Below are positions 1 to 5,929 of a stretch of DNA of 6,927 nucleotides, piece by piece. The DNA is from Paracoccus sp. (in: a-proteobacteria). GTDB lineage: Bacteria; Pseudomonadota; Alphaproteobacteria; Rhodobacterales; Rhodobacteraceae. Where the stretch lies: assembly GCA_031178645.1 (NCBI GenBank), contig JAPSIP010000076.1, positions 1-6,927 of the forward strand, written 5' to 3'. The notes under the pieces are model-generated. The model was not told where the DNA came from. It did not search any database and was given only the letters and a program-made list of their open reading frames with translations. Numbering within the stretch: position 1 is the first letter of the stretch; each line of letters starts with the position of its first letter. The translations under genes were made by a program, and so were the position numbers.

Positions 1-1382
1 CACGCCCTTTTCAGGTGATAGGATTTCGGCCGGGTCACGGAAAGGTAACCCAGATAGGACAGGCTGCCGCCGCGCCCGGTGTCCTTGCAGCCGGTCCAGC
101 ACAGCGCGGGGTCAAGGTAATCGGCGCGGTTCATGAAGACGGTGCCGGTCTGGATCCGCGCGCCGATTGCTGCGGCGGCATCGTCGTCGCGGGTCCAGAT
201 GCTGGCGGTCAGGCCATAGGGGCTGTCGTTCATCAGCCGGATCGCCTGATTGTCGTCAGAAACGCGCATGATGCCCACGACCGGGCCAAAGCTTTCCTCG
301 ACCATCACGCGCATCGAATGATCCACATCCACCAGCACCTGCGGGGCCAGATAGGCGCCGCCGTCGTCCTGCGGGAAGGTGGACGGGTCGATCAGCGCGT
401 GGGCGCCCTGCGCCACGGCCTCGGCCACCTGGTCGCGCACGGTCTGGGCAAAGCGGACATGGGCCATCGGGCCAAGCGTGGTGGCCGGGTTCAGCGGGTC
501 GCCCAGCCTCAGGGCGTTCGTCCAGGCCACGGCCTTTTCGACGAAGGCGTCATACAGGCTGTGGTGGACATAGATCCGCTCGATCCCGCAGCAGCATTGC
601 CCGGAATTGAACATCGCGCCGTCCATCAGGCCTTCCACTGCCGCGTCCAGGTCGGCATCGGCGCGGACATAGCCCGGATCCTTGCCGCCCAGTTCCAGCC
701 CCAAGGCCACGAAGGTGCCCGCCGCCGCCCGTTCGATGGCGCGACCCCCGGCGACCGAGCCGGTGAAGTTCACGAAGTCGAAGGCCCGCGCCGCGATCAG
801 GCTTTCGGTGGTGGCATGATCCAGGACGACGTTCTGGAACACGTCCTGCGGGACGCCGCCCGTATGGAAGGCCTGGGCCAGCCTTTCGCCCGCCAGAAGT
901 GTCTGGCTTGCGTGCTTCAGCACCACGGCATTGCCCGCGATGAGCGCCGGAACGACCGTGTTGATCGCCGTCAGATAGGGATAGTTCCAGGGCGCGATCA
1001 CGAAGACCACGCCCAGCGGCTCGCGCGCGATCTGGCGGCGGAAGCCGGTGCTGTCCTCGATCACCTTCGGGGCCAGCGTCTCGGCGGCGATTTCCGCCAT
1101 GTAGTCGGTGCGGGCGTTCACGCCGCCCATCTCGCCCGCGCCGAAGCGGACGGGGCGACCCATCTGCCGGGCAAGTTCTGGGGCGATGTCGTCCTTCATC
1201 GCGGTCAGAGCGGCCACGCCTGCCTTGACCAGGGCGATGCGGTCATCCAGCGGGCGTGCGGCCCATTCGGCCTGCGCGGCACGTGCGCGGGCCACTGCGG
1301 CCTGGGCGGCGTCACGGTCAAGCGGCGTCCGCCGGACCAGCACCGATCCGTCGACGGGGGAAATCAGGTTGATGTCTTTCAT
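1..1382 (-). CDS. NAD(P)-dependent aldehyde dehydrogenase, 3' end cut by the window edge
   Basis: Oxidises an aldehyde to a carboxylate with NAD(P)+ in the cytoplasm; here the likely substrate is the aldehyde of a gamma-glutamylated amine made by the upstream ligase. I translated 460 codons from ATG 1382. Family landmarks are in order: PWNYP with the oxyanion Asn133, VLKHAS with cofactor-binding Lys156, NFTGS at 205-209, ELGGK with general base Glu230, SGQCCCG with nucleophile Cys264, and ESFGPVV near 363-369. The final visible residues are PKSYHLKRA, the usual kind of C-terminus for roughly 460-residue members, and the cut codon begins TG, so TGA is possible. The start is supported by AGGA at 1389-1392, six nucleotides upstream. 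The gene follows the ligase stop by 11 nt, so the two are surely co-transcribed. Catalytic family is certain; substrate is inferred from context. Three adjacent cysteines at the active site are notable. Confidence 0.95.
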   Translation of the reverse strand, partial: MKDINLISPVDGSVLVRRTPLDRDAAQAAVARARAAQAEWAARPLDDRIALVKAGVAALTAMKDDIAPELARQMGRPVRFGAGEMGGVNARTDYMAEIAAETLAPKVIEDSTGFRRQIAREPLGVVFVIAPWNYPYLTAINTVVPALIAGNAVVLKHASQTLLAGERLAQAFHTGGVPQDVFQNVVLDHATTESLIAARAFDFVNFTGSVAGGRAIERAAAGTFVALGLELGGKDPGYVRADADLDAAVEGLMDGAMFNSGQCCCGIERIYVHHSLYDAFVEKAVAWTNALRLGDPLNPATTLGPMAHVRFAQTVRDQVAEAVAQGAHALIDPSTFPQDDGGAYLAPQVLVDVDHSMRVMVEESFGPVVGIMRVSDDNQAIRLMNDSPYGLTASIWTRDDDAAAAIGARIQTGTVFMNRADYLDPALCWTGCKDTGRGGSLSYLGYLSVTRPKSYHLKRA

Positions 1383-1393
1383 GGTCGGTCCTG

Positions 1394-2755
1394 TCAGGCG
1401 CGTTCCAGCAATCGGCGCAGGTCGTGGTCGGTGACGACGCGGTCGGTCTCAGCGATCTCCCATTCCGCGCCGTGGTGATAGTGTTCGACCACATCGTCGC
1501 CAAAGGCCCGCCTGTAAAGATCCGATGTCTTCAGGCGTTCGGCGGCCTCGCGCAGGGTCTTGGGAACCTCGCGCACATCGCCCGCGCGGTAGAGATCGCC
1601 GCGCAGTTCCGGCTCCAGGTCCAGCTTGCGCTCGATCCCGTCAAGGCCCGCAGCCAGCAGCGCGGCGCAGGCCAGATAGGGGTTGGCGTCCGCGCCGGGG
1701 ATGCGGCATTCGACGCGGACGCCCCCCGTCCCCTCGCCGCAGACGCGGAAGCCTGCGGTGCGGTTGTCGCAGGACCAGACGGCCTTGGTGGGCGCGAACA
1801 GCCCCGTGCAGAACCGCTTGTAGCTGTTCACGTAGGGCGCCAGGAAGACCATCATCTGGTCGGCCCCGGCCAGTTGGCCCGCCAGGAAATGCTTCATCAC
1901 GGCCGACATGCCGTGGTCGTCGTCCGGGTCGTGGAAGGCGGGCTGGCCGTCGCGGAACAGCGACTGGTGCACATGGGCGGCCGACCCGGCCTTGGCCGTG
2001 TCGTATTTCGCCATGAAGGTCACCGACTTGCCGCGCGACCAGGCGATCTCCTTGACCCCCTGCTTGATGATCGTGTGGTTGTCGGCGGTGTCGAGCGCGT
2101 CGGAATAGCGATAGTTCACCTCGATCTGGCCCGCATCGGCCTCGCCCTTGGTGCTCTCGATAGGGATGCCCGCGCCGTACAGGTGGTTGCGCACGGCGCG
2201 CATCACGTCTTCCTCGCGCGTGGTCTGGAAGATGTGGTAATCCTCGTTATAGCCCGACGATGGGGTCAGCCCGGTGATGCCGCCGCGCAGGCTTTCATAG
2301 CTGTTCTCGAACAAATAGAACTCAAGCTCGGTCGCCATCATGGCGTCAAAGCCCATGTCGCGGGCGCGGGCGATCTGGCGCTTCAGGATCGCGCGGGGGG
2401 ATACCGCGACCTCCTGGTGCGTGTGGTGGTCCAGCAGATCGCAGATCACCATGGCGGTGCCCGGCAGCCAGGGCAGGCGGCGCAGCGTCGAGAGATCCGG
2501 GCGCATGACGTAATCGCCATAGCCCTGTTCCCAGCCCGCGCTGCGATAGCCCGGCACCGTGTTCATCTCCATGTCCAGGGCCAGTAGATAGTTGCAGCAA
2601 TGGGTTTCCTTGTGGCCGCCGTCCAGGAAGAAGCCGGCGTGGAAACGCTTGCCCATCAGGCGGCCCTGCATGTCGGGAAAGACCACCAGGACGGTGTCAA
2701 TGTCGCCGGCGTCAAAGGCCGTCTTCAGGCTGTCGAGTGTCAGGTTTGCAGGCAT
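1394..2755 (-). CDS. Glutamine synthetase family protein, probable gamma-glutamyl-amine ligase (PuuA/IpuC/GlnA4-like)
   Basis: Predicted to join L-glutamate through its gamma-carboxyl to an amine using ATP, the entry step of gamma-glutamylation pathways for polyamines, isopropylamine or ethanolamine. The 453-residue protein keeps the glutamine synthetase metal and nucleotide framework: TELEFYLF with Glu143 and Glu145, KGEADAGQIEVNY with Glu205 and Glu212, HVHQSL with His261, NSYKRF at 310-315, NRTAGFRV at 331-338 and VECRIPGADANPY at 348-360. It lacks the FDGSS ammonium-site motif, and the catalytic flap reads GLFAP, with Phe320 where ammonia-using enzymes have the Glu of GYEAP. These changes are typical of amine ligases and argue against a nitrogen-assimilating GlnA. 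There is also no C-terminal adenylylation-site region. It lies between the TRAP receptor gene and the aldehyde dehydrogenase. The start has only a weak GGA at 2761-2763 and sits in an inverted repeat. Family is certain; the particular amine is unknown. Confidence 0.93.
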   Translation of the reverse strand: MPANLTLDSLKTAFDAGDIDTVLVVFPDMQGRLMGKRFHAGFFLDGGHKETHCCNYLLALDMEMNTVPGYRSAGWEQGYGDYVMRPDLSTLRRLPWLPGTAMVICDLLDHHTHQEVAVSPRAILKRQIARARDMGFDAMMATELEFYLFENSYESLRGGITGLTPSSGYNEDYHIFQTTREEDVMRAVRNHLYGAGIPIESTKGEADAGQIEVNYRYSDALDTADNHTIIKQGVKEIAWSRGKSVTFMAKYDTAKAGSAAHVHQSLFRDGQPAFHDPDDDHGMSAVMKHFLAGQLAGADQMMVFLAPYVNSYKRFCTGLFAPTKAVWSCDNRTAGFRVCGEGTGGVRVECRIPGADANPYLACAALLAAGLDGIERKLDLEPELRGDLYRAGDVREVPKTLREAAERLKTSDLYRRAFGDDVVEHYHHGAEWEIAETDRVVTDHDLRRLLERA

Positions 2756-2780
2756 GATCGTCCAATCCAGGGATCATGCC
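2751..2780 (-). promoter_or_regulatory. Perfect inverted repeat enclosing the ligase start codon
   Basis: Plus-strand ggcatgatc (2751-2759) and gatcatgcc (2772-2780) are perfect 9-bp inverted repeats with a 12-nt spacer. In the transcript they would form a hairpin whose 3' arm contains the ligase AUG (2755-2753) and whose loop holds the weak GGA ribosome-binding element. The 5' arm shares bases with the two hairpins listed for 2776-2812, so this fold excludes them. I infer a role in limiting or coupling translation of the ligase; the repeat itself is read directly. Confidence 0.5.
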
Positions 2781-2812
2781 GCCGGACAGGGGCGCCCGGC
2801 GGCAGGCGGCAT
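2776..2812 (-). promoter_or_regulatory. Intercistronic hairpin(s) between dctP and the ligase gene
   Basis: A 9-bp perfect stem pairs 2777-2785 with 2796-2804 around a 10-nt loop. An alternative 8-bp stem pairs 2776-2783 with 2805-2812 and reaches into the dctP stop codon. No U-run follows on the transcript, so this is unlikely to be a rho-independent terminator. Hairpins here often protect the receptor mRNA from 3' decay and let the receptor be made in excess over downstream enzymes; that role is inferred. Confidence 0.55.
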
Positions 2813-3852
2813 CAGGTATAGCGATAGGGTCGGCCCGCCTTGGCCATCACGTCGTTGTATCTTTTAAATATCTCGACCACGCGGGCCTTGACCTCGGACT
2901 CGGCGGCGATCTCGTCCCAGAAGACGCGGGCGCGTTCCTCGACCGTGGCCCATTCCTCGTCGGGGATCGAGGTGAGTTGCAGCTTGGGCCCGTTCACCCG
3001 CAGATCCGCTTCGCCGCCCCAGTACCACCACTGGCGATAGTAATGGGACTGCTCGAAGCAGACCTCCATCAGCATCTTCAGCCGGTCGGGCACCTCGGCC
3101 CAGCGGTCGGCATTGGCAAAGAAATGCCCGATCCAGGCGCCCGAGATGTTGTTGGTCAGGAAGTAGTTGGTCACGTCGGCCCAGCCGACGGTGTAATCCT
3201 CGGTGATGCCGGACCAGGCGATGCCGTCCAGCTCGCCGGTCTGCAGGGCCACCTGGATATCCTCCCACGGCAGTTGCATCGGCACGACGCCGAACTGCGC
3301 CAGGAAGCGGCCGGCGGTGGGGAAGGTGAAGACCCGCTTGCCTTCCAGGTCGGCCAGGCTGTTGATCGGTTCCTTGGTCGCGAAATGGCACGGATCCCAG
3401 GCCCCGGCGGAAATGTGCTTGACGCCCACCGCCGCATATTCCTGATCCCAGATTTCCTTCAGCCCGTACTGGTTGAACAGCACCGGCACATCCAGGCTGT
3501 AGCGGCTGGCAAAGGGGAAATAGCCGCCGAAGACGGTCACCTCGGTCGGGGACTGCATGGAATCGTCGTCCGACTGCACCGCGTCAATGGTGCCGTTCTG
3601 CATGGCGCGGAACAGTTCCGACGTGGGAACCAGCTGGTCGGCATAGAACAGCTCGATCTGCATCTGGCCTTCGGCGATGGCGTTGAAGCGGTCGATGGCG
3701 GGCTTGACCACATGTTCGCCCAGGGCTGCCCCGGCATAGGTCTGCATCCGCCAGCGGATCGGCGCGCCCTGCGCATGGACGGCGCGCGCGGCCAGGGCGG
3801 CGGCCCCTGCGGCCAGGGGGGCGGTCGTCAGAAACTTGCGTCTTGTCGTCAT
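2812..3852 (-). CDS. dctP: TRAP transporter solute-binding protein (DctP family) with Tat-like signal
   Basis: Periplasmic receptor that captures the substrate and hands it to the DctQM permease. The 346-residue length is normal for the family. The N-terminus reads MTTRRKFLTT, a twin-arginine-type motif, followed by an Ala-rich hydrophobic stretch and a likely cleavage site at AVHA|QG near residue 27. The mature protein shows DctP hallmarks: a PTSELFRAMQNGTIDAVQ stretch at 76-93, SLADLEGKRVF at 165-175, LPWEDIQVALQTGELDG at 194-210 and the following AWSG. In the DLxGKxxR strand, where most members place a carboxylate-binding Arg, the simplest alignment puts Phe175. Acidic and aromatic residues (Asp95-Asp97, Trp213, Glu218, Asp219) could suit a cationic ligand. 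A strong GGAGGT at 3857-3862 precedes ATG 3852. The ligand is not readable from sequence; an amine is inferred from the following ligase gene. Confidence 0.94.
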   Translation of the reverse strand: MTTRRKFLTTAPLAAGAAALAARAVHAQGAPIRWRMQTYAGAALGEHVVKPAIDRFNAIAEGQMQIELFYADQLVPTSELFRAMQNGTIDAVQSDDDSMQSPTEVTVFGGYFPFASRYSLDVPVLFNQYGLKEIWDQEYAAVGVKHISAGAWDPCHFATKEPINSLADLEGKRVFTFPTAGRFLAQFGVVPMQLPWEDIQVALQTGELDGIAWSGITEDYTVGWADVTNYFLTNNISGAWIGHFFANADRWAEVPDRLKMLMEVCFEQSHYYRQWWYWGGEADLRVNGPKLQLTSIPDEEWATVEERARVFWDEIAAESEVKARVVEIFKRYNDVMAKAGRPYRYT

Positions 3853-3856
3853 CTGA

Positions 3857-3862
3857 ACCTCC
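3857..3862 (-). promoter_or_regulatory. Strong ribosome-binding site of dctP
   Basis: The transcript reads GGAGGT directly upstream of ATG 3852, with about five nucleotides between GGAGG and the start codon. It is much stronger than the site of the ligase gene downstream, in keeping with the need for excess receptor over the other gene products. Confidence 0.8.
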
Positions 3863-3876
3863 GTTGTTGGGAAAGG

Positions 3877-3892
3877 GGGCGGTTCACCGCCC
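3877..3892 (-). promoter_or_regulatory. Short hairpin between dctM and dctP
   Basis: gggcgg (3877-3882) and ccgccc (3887-3892) form a perfect 6-bp stem with a tetraloop, UGAA in the transcript, seven bases beyond the dctM stop codon. No U-run follows, so it is not a typical terminator. It may mark an RNA-processing or stability boundary that separates receptor mRNA from permease mRNA. Confidence 0.4.
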
Positions 3893-3898
3893 TGCTGT

Positions 3899-5227
3899 TT
3901 ATTGTCCGTAAACCTGCCCCGGCAGCCACAGCGCGATCTGCGGGAAGGCCATGATGATCGCCAGCGTCAGGATCATGATGCCGACGATGGGCACGATGGA
4001 TCGGTAGATGTCGCCCAGCGTCACATGGTCCGGGGCAAGCGCCCGCATCAGGAACAGGTTATAGCCGAAGGGCGGCGTGATATAGGCGATCTGGCAGGTG
4101 ATCGTGTAGAGGATGCCATACCAGATCAGGTCGAACTCCAGGGCGCGGACCAGCGGGATATACAGGGGCGCGACGATGACCAGCATGGCGGTGTCGTCCA
4201 GGAACATCCCCAGCAGCAGGAAGGACACCTGCATCAGGATGATGACCTGCCACCGCGTCAGGCCCAGATCTTCAAGGAAGAAGGCCTCGATCGCGCGCAC
4301 CGCGCCAAGCCCATCGAAGACCGCGCCAAAGGCAAGCGCCGCCAGCAGGATCCACATGAACATGCAGGTCACGTTCAGCGTGCCGCGCAGGCAGGTTTCC
4401 CAGATGCTCCGTGTCCAGCGGCCCTTGACCACCGCCACCAGCGAGGCGATGACCGCCCCGATGACCGAGGCTTCGACCAGGCTGACATAGCCGGTGACAA
4501 ACGGCCCCATCATCGCGCCGAAGATGACCAGCGGCGTGATGCCCGCGCGCAGCAGGCGCAGCCTTTCGCCCCAGGTGATCCGGGCCAGTTCATCGGCAGA
4601 AAGGCGCGGGGCAAGGCGCGGGTTCAGCCCGCAGCGGATCAGGACATAGACGATGAACAGCCCCGCCATCAGCAGGCCGGGAAAGATACCGGCCAGCCAC
4701 AGATGCCCGACCGGCTGGCGCGCGATCATTGCGTAAAGCACCAAGACGATCGACGGGGGCACCAGGATGCCCAGGGATGACCCGCCCTGGATGATGCCCG
4801 TGACCATCACCTTGTCGTAACCGCGACGCAGCATCTCGGGCAATGCAATGGTGGCGCCGATGGCAAGGCCTGCGACCGACAGCCCGTTCATGGCCGAGAC
4901 CAGCACCATCAGCAGGATGGTGCCCACGGCCAGACCGCCCGGCACCGGGCCGAACCAGACATGGAACATCCGGTACAGGTCGTCCGCCATGCGAGTTTCG
5001 GACATGACGAAGCCCATCCAGACGAACATCGGCAGGGTCAGCATCGGAAACCAGTTCATCAGCTTGATCGCACTGGTGAAAGCCAGGTCATGCCCGCCCC
5101 GATCCCCCCACAGCGCGATCGCCGCGATCACGGCGACAAAGCCGATGCCGGCAAAGACCCGTTGGCCGGTCATCAGCAGGGCCATCATGCCCAGAAACAT
5201 CGAGATGGCGATCAGCTCGTATGACAT
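3899..5227 (-). CDS. dctM: TRAP transporter large permease subunit (DctM)
   Basis: Inner-membrane subunit that moves the substrate inward, normally driven by a sodium gradient in this family. The 442 residues are strongly hydrophobic throughout, consistent with about 12 membrane segments. Family landmarks include LPEMLRRGYDK (129-139), GGSSLGILVPPSIVLVLYA (148-166), GMFLDDTAM (340-348) and ITPPFGYNLFLM (383-394). ATG 5227 overlaps the dctQ stop by one base (TGATG), a translational-coupling arrangement, with GAGG at 5238-5241 as ribosome-binding site. The gene ends in TAA at 3901-3899, 46 nt before dctP. The segment SAMNGLSVAG (111-120) departs from the more usual G-S-S-x-A pattern there, pointing to a subfamily outside classical dicarboxylate or sialate carriers. 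Confidence 0.96.
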   Translation of the reverse strand: MSYELIAISMFLGMMALLMTGQRVFAGIGFVAVIAAIALWGDRGGHDLAFTSAIKLMNWFPMLTLPMFVWMGFVMSETRMADDLYRMFHVWFGPVPGGLAVGTILLMVLVSAMNGLSVAGLAIGATIALPEMLRRGYDKVMVTGIIQGGSSLGILVPPSIVLVLYAMIARQPVGHLWLAGIFPGLLMAGLFIVYVLIRCGLNPRLAPRLSADELARITWGERLRLLRAGITPLVIFGAMMGPFVTGYVSLVEASVIGAVIASLVAVVKGRWTRSIWETCLRGTLNVTCMFMWILLAALAFGAVFDGLGAVRAIEAFFLEDLGLTRWQVIILMQVSFLLLGMFLDDTAMLVIVAPLYIPLVRALEFDLIWYGILYTITCQIAYITPPFGYNLFLMRALAPDHVTLGDIYRSIVPIVGIMILTLAIIMAFPQIALWLPGQVYGQ

Positions 5228-5748
5228 CAGCCGCGCGCCTCGGGGATGGGGGTGCCGCGCAGGGTGGCGATGTCGCGGATCAGGAAGGCCAGCGATTGCA
5301 GCAGCATCAGGAAGGTGCCCAGGCAGATCACGATCTTGATCGGCGCCATGTAGGGCCGCCAGACGGTCCGCGACCTCTCGCCGATCTCAAGCGCATAGAT
5401 CGTGCTTTCGATCCCGCCCCACAGGATCACCCCCACGAACACGATCAGGGCAAGAACCGTCACGCAATCCACGGCGGCGCGCGTTCGGACGGACCAGCGG
5501 GAATACAGCAGGTCCATCCGCACATGGGCGCCCCCCATCAGCGAATAGGCGCCCCCCAGCACGACATAGGCGATCAGGGTGAACTGCGCCATTTCCTGCG
5601 TCCACAGGGCGGGCCGGAAAAAGGCCTTGGCGATGACCGACCAAGCCAGCACGCCCGCCAGCACGAACAGCAGATACAGCGCGATGCGCCCGACCCGGCG
5701 GTTGATCGCCTCGACCACGCGCACGAAGCCAAGCGCCAGGGCCGGCAT
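5227..5748 (-). CDS. dctQ: TRAP transporter small permease subunit (DctQ)
   Basis: Inner-membrane partner of DctM, with four predicted hydrophobic segments and a size (173 residues) normal for the family. The conserved second-to-third segment region reads WTQEMAQFTLIAYVVLGGAY followed by GGAHVRMDLL, matching the family's W-x-E-E...H-V-x-x-D pattern. I chose ATG 5748 rather than GTG 5757, which would add three residues. The AAGGG at 5757-5761 lies eight nucleotides before the ATG but abuts the GTG, so it can only serve the ATG. This is the first gene of the operon; its stop overlaps the dctM start by one base. Confidence 0.93.
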   Translation of the reverse strand: MPALALGFVRVVEAINRRVGRIALYLLFVLAGVLAWSVIAKAFFRPALWTQEMAQFTLIAYVVLGGAYSLMGGAHVRMDLLYSRWSVRTRAAVDCVTVLALIVFVGVILWGGIESTIYALEIGERSRTVWRPYMAPIKIVICLGTFLMLLQSLAFLIRDIATLRGTPIPEARG

Positions 5749-5756
5749 CAGCGGCA

Positions 5757-5761
5757 CCCTT
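5757..5761 (-). promoter_or_regulatory. Ribosome-binding site that decides the dctQ start
   Basis: AAGGG in the transcript, eight nucleotides before ATG 5748. The competing in-frame GTG at 5757-5755 begins inside this motif, so it cannot use it as a Shine-Dalgarno sequence. Confidence 0.65.
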
Positions 5762-5779
5762 CGGGCAATAGGACATCGG

Positions 5780-5793
5780 GCGCGGAAACGCGC
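5780..5793 (-). repeat. Small inverted repeat in the dctQ leader
   Basis: gcgcg (5780-5784) and cgcgc (5789-5793) flank gaaa, giving a 5-bp stem with a UUUC loop in the operon transcript, about 31 nt before the dctQ start. It could be a leader hairpin or half of a protein-binding site. It is short and GC-rich, so chance is a real alternative. Confidence 0.3.
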
Positions 5794-5865
5794 TGAAATG
5801 GCGGCAAGGCCACGATTCTTCTCCCTGTTTTTGGTTCAGCGTCCTCCCGGTCCTTGCGTTCTGTC

Positions 5866-5878
5866 AAGAATTTTTCTT
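5866..5878. promoter_or_regulatory. Candidate operator palindrome AAGAA-TTT-TTCTT
   Basis: A perfect 5-bp inverted repeat with a 3-nt spacer, AT-rich in a GC-rich region. It overlaps the last bases of the minus-strand TTGACA and lies where a plus-strand -35 for the regulator would fall. An attctt matching its arm occurs at 5815-5820. This is a natural place for the neighbouring RpiR-type protein to control both promoters, but binding is inferred only from position and symmetry. Confidence 0.4.
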
Positions 5879-5929
5879 TTCCTCGCCGCCTGATAGGATC
5901 ATTCCAGAACCGGATCGGGAGGGGGCGCG

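Larger units (their letters stand above)
5749..5929. promoter_or_regulatory. Divergent intergenic control region
   Basis: About 180 bp without a gene separates the minus-strand dctQ operon from the plus-strand regulator gene, and it must carry both promoters. It is locally more AT-rich than its surroundings around 5866-5880. On the minus strand an exact TTGACA (5867-5862) could be a -35 element, but the hexamer 17 nt on (GGACGC) is a poor -10. On the plus strand TAGGAT (5894-5899) is a plausible weak -10 for the regulator, without a good -35. Promoter positions are therefore tentative, while the role of the region follows from gene layout. Confidence 0.6.

Noticed and set aside
15..1478. Long plus-strand open frame opposite the aldehyde dehydrogenase
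   Set aside because: It is a mirror frame of a GC-rich gene; its translation is low-complexity (G, A, R, H, D rich) with no family motif, while the minus strand shows a full aldehyde dehydrogenase.
1424..2587. Long plus-strand open frame opposite the ligase gene
   Set aside because: No recognisable motif and biased composition; the opposite strand carries all glutamine synthetase family motifs.
1394..2755. Housekeeping glutamine synthetase (glnA)
   Set aside because: The ammonium-site FDGSS and flap Glu are missing, no adenylylation-site region is present, and the neighbours are transport and aldehyde oxidation genes rather than glnB.
2776..2804. Rho-independent terminator after dctP
   Set aside because: The stem is strong, but no U-run follows and the ligase gene starts about 20 nt later, so readthrough is expected.
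2776..3954. Long plus-strand open frame opposite dctP
   Set aside because: Antisense shadow that runs across the intergenic gaps on both sides of dctP and has no domain-like pattern.
3902..4780. Plus-strand open frame opposite dctM, very rich in Q, D, H and R
   Set aside because: This composition is the expected mirror of Leu/Ile/Val-rich membrane codons, not a real protein.
5755..5757. GTG start for dctQ
   Set aside because: The only good Shine-Dalgarno sequence touches this codon and has correct spacing for ATG 5748.
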